Source: Actinomycetota bacterium (lineage in GTDB: Bacteria; Margulisbacteria; Marinamargulisbacteria; SXXA01). From it: a stretch of 5,052 nucleotides of DNA. The translations under genes were made by a program, and so were the position numbers. The notes beneath the pieces are model-generated. The model ran no database searches. It was given only the letters and a program-made list of their open reading frames with translations, and was not told the origin of the DNA. Location: the NCBI GenBank assembly GCA_005791325.1, contig SXXA01000026.1, forward strand, positions 1-5,052. The letters are read 5' to 3'. Position 1 is the first letter of the stretch. Every line of letters starts with the position of its first letter. Shown here one piece after another: positions 1-5,052 of the stretch.

Positions 1-2
1 GG

Positions 3-55
3 TCCCCACATTCCACTCTGATTCCCTCCCCTTTAGGGGAGGGTTAGGGTGGGGA
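3..55. repeat. G/C-rich nested palindromic repeat downstream of pyrF, with a G-quadruplex motif
   Basis: CCCTCCCC (24-31), loop TTTA (32-35) and GGGGAGGG (36-43) form a perfect 8-bp stem. It is enclosed by a second perfect 7-bp inverted repeat, TCCCCAC (3-9) and GTGGGGA (49-55). The plus strand at 36-54 also has four G runs (4, 3, 3, 4) separated by loops of 1, 3 and 1 bases, a canonical intramolecular G-quadruplex pattern. Similar CCCTCCCC/GGGGAGGG palindromes followed by TTAGGGTGGGG are, from memory, dispersed between genes in several bacterial phyla. Neither strand has a T tract after the stem, so it is not a standard intrinsic terminator. Only one copy is visible, so calling it a dispersed repeat is inference. 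Confidence 0.6.
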
Positions 56-85
56 TTCACCCTCATTGCAAAATACACATCCCCA

Positions 86-880
86 TTAAGATAACAACAC
101 CGCCTGAATTCTTTCCTCAACCGTCAACCGAAACCGTTCCGATTCCATGTCCATTCCCTGTGAAGGGTACAATATCGCCCGAGATACCGATAACAATACC
201 GGCGATGATGCCCCCACTATTAAACATTCCGAATACCCGCCACCCTGCACCCCAATACCTGGAATCAGCACGGGAGATTGTGCCAAATGAACCGCCTCTG
301 TAGTATCTGCATGGGTCCCACCCACCACAAACCCAACTGCATTCGACCAAGTCTTAACCTCGCGTATTACTTCTTTCCAAAGCGGCTCCCCCGACGCCCC
401 GCATATCTGTCGCTGAAATTGCTGAGACCCAGCATTCGAAGTTAAGGCTAAAACATACGTTAATCGATCATGATACGCTAAAAATGGTGCGACACTATCA
501 CGCCCCATATAAGGCGATACGGTGGTTGCATCCGCACCCAATTCATCAAATAAAAAACGAGCCTGAGCAACTGCCGTGTTGCCAATATCCCCACGCTTAC
601 CATCAATTAACCATACATGGGTGTCCGGAACCAAATACCTCAATCGTTCCAATACATACAACCCCTCAATTCCCAAGGCTTCAAAAAAGGATATATTGGG
701 TTTAAATGCCACCGCATAGGGGAGGCATATCGATATGATCTCTTGCAAAAACCGCTCAATGCCCACTAGGCCCGCCCCAAAAAAATGGGGTATTCGCTCC
801 GGTTGAGGATCTAAACCAACACATAACTGAGACCCCAAAGCTAGTATTTGGCGATTTAATCGGTTGATAACGGGATGCAT
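86..880 (-). CDS. pyrF: Orotidine 5'-phosphate decarboxylase, type 2 (PyrF)
   Basis: PyrF decarboxylates orotidine 5'-monophosphate to UMP, finishing de novo pyrimidine synthesis and using the product of the overlapping pyrE. The 264 residues form the TIM-barrel OMP decarboxylase. LCVGLDPQPERIP (19-31) and FKPNISFFEALG (59-70), with K60, open the barrel. The catalytic motif LIDGKRGDIGNTA (91-103) holds D93, K95 and D98. The DGKRGD form and the SPYMGRDS (122-129) and TSNAGSQQFQ (147-156) stretches mark the type-2 group typified by mycobacterial and myxobacterial enzymes, rather than the E. coli type. Phosphate binding is served by IPGIGVQGGG (206-215) and SRAI (233-236). One small departure is VGGTH (187-191 region) where VGATxP is usual. 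The ATG has GGAG eight bases upstream. The gene ends about 30 bases before a G/C-rich repeat, with no T-rich intrinsic terminator visible. Confidence 0.95.
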   Translation of the reverse strand: MHPVINRLNRQILALGSQLCVGLDPQPERIPHFFGAGLVGIERFLQEIISICLPYAVAFKPNISFFEALGIEGLYVLERLRYLVPDTHVWLIDGKRGDIGNTAVAQARFLFDELGADATTVSPYMGRDSVAPFLAYHDRLTYVLALTSNAGSQQFQRQICGASGEPLWKEVIREVKTWSNAVGFVVGGTHADTTEAVHLAQSPVLIPGIGVQGGGYSECLIVGASSPVLLSVSRAILYPSQGMDMESERFRLTVEERIQAVLLS

Positions 881-1401
881 TGTTGTAACTCCGTTTTGGT
901 AATCAGCGCATCCACCCCAAATCCCTTATCAATAATAGCCTCAATTGCACCCTCCTCACGGTTAATAACTCCCACCACTTTCTCGACCGATAAACCCAAT
1001 TGGGTCACCACCTCACACGCCCTCAGCGCTGCCCCCCCTGTGGTTAAAATATCCTCTACCACCACCACCCGTTCACCCATTTGGTAAGACCCTTCTACTA
1101 ACTTTTGAGTTCCATATGTCTTGGTTTCTTTTTTAACAATTATAAATGGTTTATCAACCATAACCGATAAAACCGAAGCAATCGGTACCGCCCCCAATTC
1201 GGGGGCCGCAATTCGATGATATGAATCAGGTGATGGCAATAATCCCAATAAATGTTGCGCCAATGATGATAAAATACGGGGATTCGTTTCAAATAAATAT
1301 TTATCAATATAAAAAGAAGTGGGCTTGCCGGCGCGGGTGATAAAATCACCCTCTAAATAAGCCACTTGCCGAATAGCCTGAATTAACTCGTCTCGGTTCA
1401 T
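856..1401 (-). CDS. pyrE: Orotate phosphoribosyltransferase (PyrE)
   Basis: PyrE joins orotate to PRPP to give orotidine 5'-monophosphate, the fifth step of pyrimidine synthesis. The 181 residues fit the short class (E. coli PyrE is 213). The PRPP-binding loop VVVVEDILTTGGAA (112-125) is intact, with the paired acidic residues E116 and D117. Also visible are GKPTSFYIDK (25-34), which contacts orotate and PRPP in the family, AAPELGAVPIA (65-75), and the mobile basic loop VKKETKTYGTQK (89-100). The ATG is preceded by AGG five bases upstream, a modest ribosome binding site lying just before the rplY stop on the template map. The last nine codons overlap the beginning of pyrF in another frame, so the C-terminal QQCIPLSTD tail is probably not under strong constraint. 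Protein identity is firm. Confidence 0.95.
   Translation of the reverse strand: MNRDELIQAIRQVAYLEGDFITRAGKPTSFYIDKYLFETNPRILSSLAQHLLGLLPSPDSYHRIAAPELGAVPIASVLSVMVDKPFIIVKKETKTYGTQKLVEGSYQMGERVVVVEDILTTGGAALRACEVVTQLGLSVEKVVGVINREEGAIEAIIDKGFGVDALITKTELQQCIPLSTD
889..892 (-). promoter_or_regulatory. Ribosome binding site of pyrF, inside the pyrE 3' end
   Basis: The minus strand reads GGAG, then eight bases (TTACAACA), then ATG. It supports the pyrF start at 880 and therefore a true 25-bp overlap with pyrE. No other start with a comparable site lies nearby. Confidence 0.7.
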
Positions 1402-1412
1402 ACGTACCTGCT

Positions 1413-2024
1413 TTATCCCTGTTTGGATTCCTCAGCCTTACCCTTTGACACCACTTCAACAATAATCAAGTCACCAGGAGACACTGTTTCAAATTGATTA
1501 CTAGCAATATCTTTAATGCGAATGGATTGATTAACATTTAAGTTGGATAAATCAACCGAAACAAAGGCCGGAATATTCTGAGGTAATGATCGTATTACCA
1601 CCACATTCCTCTTCTGCACCAACATCCCACCCAATTTAACGCCCGGCGCCGTACCTGTTAATTTTAATTCTACCGTGACCTCAACGGGGGTTGTATCCGT
1701 CACCCTAAAAAAATCAACGTGTAATACTTTTAGTGTAATCGGATCACGATCAATTCGGTAGGGAATCACTTTACAAACATCTACCACACCATTGGTTCGC
1801 TGGGTGGTTAATTCAATGGTCACATTACGACCCAATGGGGTTTTTAATACCTGCACCAATTCTTTGGCAACAACTGAAACCGAGGTTGCCACATGCGCAT
1901 CAGGTTGCCCAGCCGCCCCATACACAATGGCGGGTACCAACCCCTGCTTACGAATTGCGCTAGTTGACTCTTTACCAACTGACGTTCGCTCATTCGCCAA
2001 TAAAGACAAAACAGATGATGACAT
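1413..2024 (-). CDS. rplY: Ribosomal protein bL25, CTC/TL5 two-domain type
   Basis: bL25 binds 5S rRNA in the large ribosomal subunit. At 203 residues this is the long CTC/TL5 form, with a second beta-rich domain absent from the 94-residue E. coli protein. The 5S-binding domain spans about residues 5-95. It shows ERTSVGKEST (12-21) followed by AIRKQGLVPAIVYG (23-36), which match the family pattern of GK, then a small basic stretch, then G-x-x-P-A-x-x-Y-G. HVDFFRV (102-108) opens the second domain, which continues with APGVKLGGMLVQKRN (126-140), LPQNIPAFVSVDLSNL (147-162) and SPGDLIIVEVV (182-192). The C-terminus is a short charged tail. A strong AAGGAG site precedes it. Elsewhere rplY often neighbours prs and pth; here it leads pyrE and pyrF, with 11 bp before pyrE, so the three are probably co-transcribed. 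Confidence 0.95.
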   Translation of the reverse strand: MSSSVLSLLANERTSVGKESTSAIRKQGLVPAIVYGAAGQPDAHVATSVSVVAKELVQVLKTPLGRNVTIELTTQRTNGVVDVCKVIPYRIDRDPITLKVLHVDFFRVTDTTPVEVTVELKLTGTAPGVKLGGMLVQKRNVVVIRSLPQNIPAFVSVDLSNLNVNQSIRIKDIASNQFETVSPGDLIIVEVVSKGKAEESKQG

Positions 2025-2029
2025 ACTAA

Positions 2030-2035
2030 CTCCTT
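2030..2035 (-). promoter_or_regulatory. Ribosome binding site of rplY
   Basis: The minus strand reads AAGGAG, then five bases (TTAGT), then ATG. It is the strongest Shine-Dalgarno match in the window, as expected for a ribosomal protein gene, and it fixes the rplY start. Confidence 0.8.
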
Positions 2036-2056
2036 AATTTACTAACATCGCCCGAA

Positions 2057-2073
2057 TACCAGCGGAACTGGTA
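2057..2073 (-). other. Small stem-loop in the rplY 5' leader
   Basis: TACCAG, the loop TTCCG and CTGGTA form a perfect 6-bp stem with a 5-base loop on the minus strand, about 33 bases before the rplY start codon and about 22 bases before its Shine-Dalgarno site. It has no U tract and so is not a terminator. It could be a leader structure or a chance palindrome. The rest of the gap (2025-2168) shows nothing recognisable beyond the promoter candidate and the ribosome binding site. Confidence 0.35.
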
Positions 2074-2104
2074 CAACCAATCAATGGAAATAAAGGGCCT
2101 TAGA

Positions 2105-2133
2105 ATAGTATCCCAAACTGTAAAACGATGCAA
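2105..2133 (-). promoter_or_regulatory. Candidate sigma-70-type promoter for rplY-pyrE-pyrF
   Basis: In the gap between the DegV-like gene and rplY the minus strand shows TTGCAT (2133-2128), a 17-base spacer and TACTAT (2110-2105). These match three of six and four of six bases of the TTGACA and TATAAT consensus at ideal spacing. Transcription would begin near 2098 and leave a leader of about 75 bases before the rplY ATG. The gap is the largest between genes in the window, which also favours a promoter here. Matches of this quality arise by chance, so this is only a candidate. Confidence 0.4.
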
Positions 2134-2168
2134 TTTATATTTTGACAGCACCCAAAGATTCAAGGGTA

Positions 2169-3794
2169 TTAAAAGGCCACAACCCCAACAAATGGACCCA
2201 ATTCTGCCGACATATAGGGGCTTGCCACCTGCAATACCACCCTCACCTTAGGGTATACCCGCTGAAAATACCCACCCAGACCCTTGGCCACACCCAACGC
2301 ATCGTAATGTTCAACCACCACCACCCGAGGGGGTTGTCCAAACTGATGAAAAAAGTCAGTTACCACTTTTTCTAGATTAATCACCGCGGATGTCGGCGAA
2401 TCGGCCACTGAAACAATCCCCCCCTCATCGCTGAATCCAATAATGGGATAAAAATGGCCCGGCAATCGTTTTTGTCGCTTCATCTTTTGATACCAGAAGT
2501 GAGCATTAATCGCCCCCACATTAAATGGGACAATCCAATAATGAATCTTGGATGCCAAACGTGCAATCCGACTTTCCATATCATCAATTCGATTAATTTT
2601 GGGCAATAAACCCGCCACTTCACGAACCAATAACCCCAATCCCAATCCAAACAAATGTGAATCGAGTACCCGAATGGTCCCCATGACACCCGCCATGGCA
2701 TGGCGGGCATGATGCACCGAATGCCAATACTCACCATTTGGTAATACCACAATAATCGATTGAAAACCCGATTGGGTCAGCGACACAAATAAATCATGGA
2801 AAATACGAATATAGTTTTCAGGGTCATGTGGAATTTGGTATACCGGATACCGCCCCATTAACTCTTTTGATATGGAAGCCGATGGGTGAGTAACCACCGC
2901 AATATGTAAAAATCGGGTCCGTCGGCGTTGACGCCCAATACGCCTTTCAATGGCATCTAACATTAATACTTGCGTTAACATGAATGGGGAGCGAGTGGCC
3001 AATGGCCATCCCAAATCAACCATGCTGGCACGCAAATGCCTAACGGCTTCCTGCAATACCCCTAAATTTAATCGATATGGATTATTATTATTTCTCATTA
3101 AATCAGGTGCGGGTTCGGAAACCGGCGGCTTGGCCCCATCAATCGTCAAAGGCTGTACCAATTGGGGTGATAACGAATCGATTGAACTCACAATCGCCGG
3201 TTCATTGGGCACAAATTGATCGACCAATACTTTTAATTCTGGTTGTTCTGTTAATAAGCCACTTTTAAAAATTTGAACTGGGAATGGATGAATAATATCC
3301 GGCTGAATTTGGGGAACAAAGGGCAAAAGACCCTCAAAAAGTGGCTGAGCAAATAACTTAAATTCAGGCTTATCCAAAAATTCTGACGCTTGCTTAATAA
3401 TTAACTCAGCAATCTTGACTCGCACATCCCCATTGGCGTCATTTGTTAACAACGACAACACACCCATCATTCCCAAATTGGCCGCTGATTCTTGCTTAAC
3501 CCCTAATAAATTTAAAAAACCTTGGGTTGCTTCCAACAACGCCGATTCGGTCCCCTGTTGCTTTAATGATTGTAACTGACTCACCTGCTCAAGCAAACGA
3601 GAGGGTGTGATATTGGCATCTTGCGGTTGATTTAAGTGTAATAACAGAGAAAGAACCCGATCGTTATCTGGCCCCCCAAATGTGGGTTCAGAATGGGGTA
3701 TGTAGGTCAAATCAGGGCCTTTATTGACTTTGGAAAGATTCACACTACCAGATGATGGAAGTGGTGGAAATGAACCAACAGAACCAATTTCCAC
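2169..3794 (-). CDS. Divergent DegV-like protein with a long unrecognised N-terminal region
   Basis: I do not recognise this 541-residue protein as a named gene. Residues 297-541 follow the DegV/FakB fold pattern. HIAVVTHPSASIS (297-309) sits where DegV has a VTDSTADLP-like strand. FQSIIVVLPNGEYWHSVHHA (344-363) sits at the position of the SSxLSGT strand and helix. TIRVLDSHLFGLGLGLLV (373-390) matches the viDSxxxsxGxG region, and ASPYMSAELGPFVGVVAF (524-541) matches the family's HxGPGxxGV ending. DegV/FakB proteins bind a fatty acid and present it to a DAK-type kinase. Here the TSQPS segment is missing, SSxLSGT is replaced and the terminal His is Glu, so that role is doubtful. Residues 1-40 look disordered (Gly, Pro, Ser). 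Residues 42-195 look helical and Leu/Gln-rich. Residues 205-240 form a Pro/Asn linker ending in four Asn. RRIGRQRRRTR (284-294) is very basic. No signal peptide or membrane segment is evident. The start is GTG without a clear Shine-Dalgarno site, two bases after ribH; GTG at residue 18 is an alternative. Confidence 0.72.
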   Translation of the reverse strand: MEIGSVGSFPPLPSSGSVNLSKVNKGPDLTYIPHSEPTFGGPDNDRVLSLLLHLNQPQDANITPSRLLEQVSQLQSLKQQGTESALLEATQGFLNLLGVKQESAANLGMMGVLSLLTNDANGDVRVKIAELIIKQASEFLDKPEFKLFAQPLFEGLLPFVPQIQPDIIHPFPVQIFKSGLLTEQPELKVLVDQFVPNEPAIVSSIDSLSPQLVQPLTIDGAKPPVSEPAPDLMRNNNNPYRLNLGVLQEAVRHLRASMVDLGWPLATRSPFMLTQVLMLDAIERRIGRQRRRTRFLHIAVVTHPSASISKELMGRYPVYQIPHDPENYIRIFHDLFVSLTQSGFQSIIVVLPNGEYWHSVHHARHAMAGVMGTIRVLDSHLFGLGLGLLVREVAGLLPKINRIDDMESRIARLASKIHYWIVPFNVGAINAHFWYQKMKRQKRLPGHFYPIIGFSDEGGIVSVADSPTSAVINLEKVVTDFFHQFGQPPRVVVVEHYDALGVAKGLGGYFQRVYPKVRVVLQVASPYMSAELGPFVGVVAF

Positions 3795-3796
3795 TA

Positions 3797-4249
3797 TTAC
3801 AATTGTTGCAACAAGCGAATGGTTTCAACCAACGTGCGTGCCGACTCCTCCCCCTTGTTACCGGCCTTCCCCCCCGAACGATCGATGGCTTGATCCATGG
3901 TATGAGTTGTTAATACGCCAAATGAAATCGGAACCCCAAATTCCAACGAAAGGGTAGCAATACCCTTGGTAACCTCACTGGCCACATATTCAAAATGGGC
4001 GGTTTCACCCCTCACAATCGCCCCCAAACATAAGACACCATCCACGCCACCTTTGGATAATAACCGTCGAACCACCACCGGCATTTCAAACGAACCTGGT
4101 GTCCAAATAATATCAGAATCGGTTAATTCAAGGCCCATGCGAGAGAACCCATCTTTTGCCCCAATTAATAACCCCCTGGTTACCAAATCATTATACCGTG
4201 ACACCACTACCTTAATTGACATCCCCGAAGCTTGTAATAACGAACCCAT
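3797..4249 (-). CDS. ribH: 6,7-dimethyl-8-ribityllumazine synthase (RibH)
   Basis: This enzyme condenses 5-amino-6-ribitylaminouracil with 3,4-dihydroxy-2-butanone 4-phosphate to form lumazine, the direct precursor of riboflavin. In this family it assembles as a pentamer or a 60-subunit shell. The 150 residues match the usual length. Signature stretches are VVVSRYN (14-20, usually SRFN), WTPGSFEMP (49-57), GAIVRGETAHFEYVA (76-90) with the expected catalytic histidine H85, and FGVLTTHTMDQAIDR (110-124) followed by GNKGEESA (130-137). The phosphate-binding region and the NKG motif are intact. A small oddity is LTTHT where LTTDT is common. The start is the ATG sharing a base with the ribBA stop, backed by GGAGG seven bases upstream. 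The downstream DegV-like gene begins two bases after its TAA, so the three genes are probably co-transcribed. Confidence 0.97.
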   Translation of the reverse strand: MGSLLQASGMSIKVVVSRYNDLVTRGLLIGAKDGFSRMGLELTDSDIIWTPGSFEMPVVVRRLLSKGGVDGVLCLGAIVRGETAHFEYVASEVTKGIATLSLEFGVPISFGVLTTHTMDQAIDRSGGKAGNKGEESARTLVETIRLLQQL

Positions 4250-5052
4250 TATTGTTCCTCCAATTCTGAAATAATATGACCCATTTTTTTAACCTTTGTT
4301 TTTAAGTACTGATGATTGTACAAATTAGATGGGATCACCAGCGGCACCCGACCTACAATCTCAATACCATATCCTTCCAACCCTACCACCTTGGTTGGAT
4401 TGTTAGTAAGCAAGCGAATTCGGTTGGCGCCTAATTGTGACAATATTTGGGCCCCAACCCCATAATCACGCAAATCGGGGGGGAACCCTAATTTAATATT
4501 GGCCTCTACTGTATCGTATCCTTGGTCTTGTAATTGATATGCCCGGAGTTTGTTTTCAATCCCAATGCCACGGCCTTCTTGGCGCATGTATAACACAATG
4601 CCCCGCCCGTGTTCTTCAACTGCCTGCATGGCCGCATGTAACTGAGCCCCACAATCACAGCGTGACGAATGAAAAATATCCCCTGTCAAACATTCCGAAT
4701 GAACCCGAACCAACACATCTTCTTCAGATGCCACGTTGCCCTTAACCAAGGCCACATGGGTTTTGTCATTCACCAAATCTTTGAATAAAATAATTTCAAA
4801 TGTACCAAAATCGGTGGGTAACGAAACCGATTCAACCCGTTTTATAAACGTTTCTGTTCGAAAACGGTAACGAATTAAATCTTTAATTGTAATAATGCGC
4901 AAACCATGGGTCTCGGCAAACACAATCAAATCAGGAACACGGGCCATTTGACCATCTTCCTTTATAATTTCACAAATAACCCCAGCTGGGAATAAACCCG
5001 CCAATCGAGCCAAATCCACTGCCGCTTCCGTATGACCAGCCCGCTTCAACAC
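4249..5052 (-). CDS. ribBA: RibBA, 3' part: bifunctional DHBP synthase / GTP cyclohydrolase II (5' end outside window)
   Basis: This cytosolic enzyme starts riboflavin synthesis from both sides: the RibB half makes 3,4-dihydroxy-2-butanone 4-phosphate from ribulose 5-phosphate, and the RibA half opens GTP. The visible 267 codons begin inside the RibB domain at RAGHTEAAVDLARLAG (visible residues 4-19), a hallmark of its C-terminal part. The RibA domain runs from about residue 65. It shows the zinc ligands C121, C132 and C134 in CLTGDIFHSSRCDCG, the catalytic MRQEGRGIGIENK stretch (156-168), LGFPPDLRDYG (188-198) and NNPTKVVGLEGYGI (217-230). The first visible codon is GTG and is very probably an internal valine, because family members have roughly 130-150 residues before this point. 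The stop TAA overlaps the ribH start by one base. Identification is firm; whether the unseen N-terminus gives an active RibB half cannot be judged. Confidence 0.96.
   Translation of the reverse strand: MLKRAGHTEAAVDLARLAGLFPAGVICEIIKEDGQMARVPDLIVFAETHGLRIITIKDLIRYRFRTETFIKRVESVSLPTDFGTFEIILFKDLVNDKTHVALVKGNVASEEDVLVRVHSECLTGDIFHSSRCDCGAQLHAAMQAVEEHGRGIVLYMRQEGRGIGIENKLRAYQLQDQGYDTVEANIKLGFPPDLRDYGVGAQILSQLGANRIRLLTNNPTKVVGLEGYGIEIVGRVPLVIPSNLYNHQYLKTKVKKMGHIISELEEQ
4257..4261 (-). promoter_or_regulatory. Ribosome binding site of ribH, inside the ribBA 3' end
   Basis: On the minus strand the sequence reads GGAGG, then seven bases (AACAATA), then ATG. The site lies within the codons for the last residues of RibBA (LEEQ). 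With the TAATG stop/start overlap, this predicts translational coupling of ribH to ribBA and supports the first ATG as the ribH start over the in-frame ATG at residue 10. Confidence 0.8.

Noticed and set aside
24..43. Intrinsic terminator for pyrF
   Set aside because: The stem is strong, but in the pyrF direction it is followed by AATCAGAG and not by a T tract, so Rho-independent termination is not supported.
49..303. Plus-strand open frame of 84 codons opposite the pyrF 3' end
   Set aside because: It is antisense to a well-supported gene, begins in the repeat, is Pro/Ile/Thr-rich as expected from the strand skew, and has no ribosome binding site.
1190..1206. GCCCCC/GGGGGC hairpin with a 5-base loop inside pyrE
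   Set aside because: It coincides with the codons of the conserved APELGA motif, has no T tract, and is adequately explained by coding constraint.
2148..2166. Possible terminator after the DegV-like gene (ACCC...GGGT near its stop)
   Set aside because: The stem is only about 4 bp with a 10-base loop and no T tract follows on the minus strand.
2142..2172. TTGACA on the plus strand at 2142-2147 as a plus-strand promoter
   Set aside because: A perfect -35 word, but the best -10 (TATTAA at 2167-2172) is 19 bases away and no plausible plus-strand gene follows.
3081..3092. ATT trinucleotide run
   Set aside because: Only four units, encoding the four-Asn linker of the DegV-like protein; too short to call a microsatellite.
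3966..4274. Plus-strand open frame of 102 codons opposite ribH
   Set aside because: It is an antisense shadow of ribH, with Thr/Pro/Asn-rich composition explained by the reverse complement of conserved ribH codons.

Overview
The window is a compact bacterial housekeeping segment with every convincing gene on the minus strand. Read in transcription order, from high to low coordinates, it holds: the 3' part of ribBA, ribH, an unfamiliar 541-residue protein with a divergent DegV-like C-terminal half, a 144-bp gap, then rplY (ribosomal protein bL25, CTC type), pyrE and pyrF. The last 85 bases hold a G/C-rich palindromic repeat. No tRNA, rRNA, CRISPR array, transposase or phage gene was seen.

There are two apparent transcription units. 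The first is riboflavin synthesis: ribBA and ribH share one base (TAATG), and the DegV-like gene starts two bases after the ribH stop. The second is rplY-pyrE-pyrF: an 11-bp gap separates rplY from pyrE, and pyrE and pyrF overlap by 25 bp with the pyrF Shine-Dalgarno site inside pyrE. A plausible sigma-70-type promoter for this unit lies in the 144-bp gap. RibBA and RibH supply the two building blocks of 6,7-dimethyl-8-ribityllumazine. PyrE and PyrF are the last two steps of de novo UMP synthesis.

The organism cannot be named from this window. It uses standard stop codons and good GGAG-type ribosome binding sites, and has moderate GC. It carries a type-2 OMP decarboxylase, a short PyrE and a two-domain bL25. 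That combination argues against an enterobacterium-like proteobacterium and would fit Chloroflexota, cyanobacteria-related lineages or a candidate phylum; this is inference only. The coding strand is strongly enriched in G and T, as expected for genes on a leading replication strand.

The item most worth following is the DegV-like protein. It keeps the DegV fold pattern and C-terminal signature but appears to have lost the residues that bind fatty acid in true DegV/FakB proteins. It also carries an N-terminal region of about 290 residues that I do not recognise, and it sits in a riboflavin gene cluster. A second item is the terminal repeat, which has an 8-bp perfect stem, an outer 7-bp stem and a four-run G-quadruplex motif.
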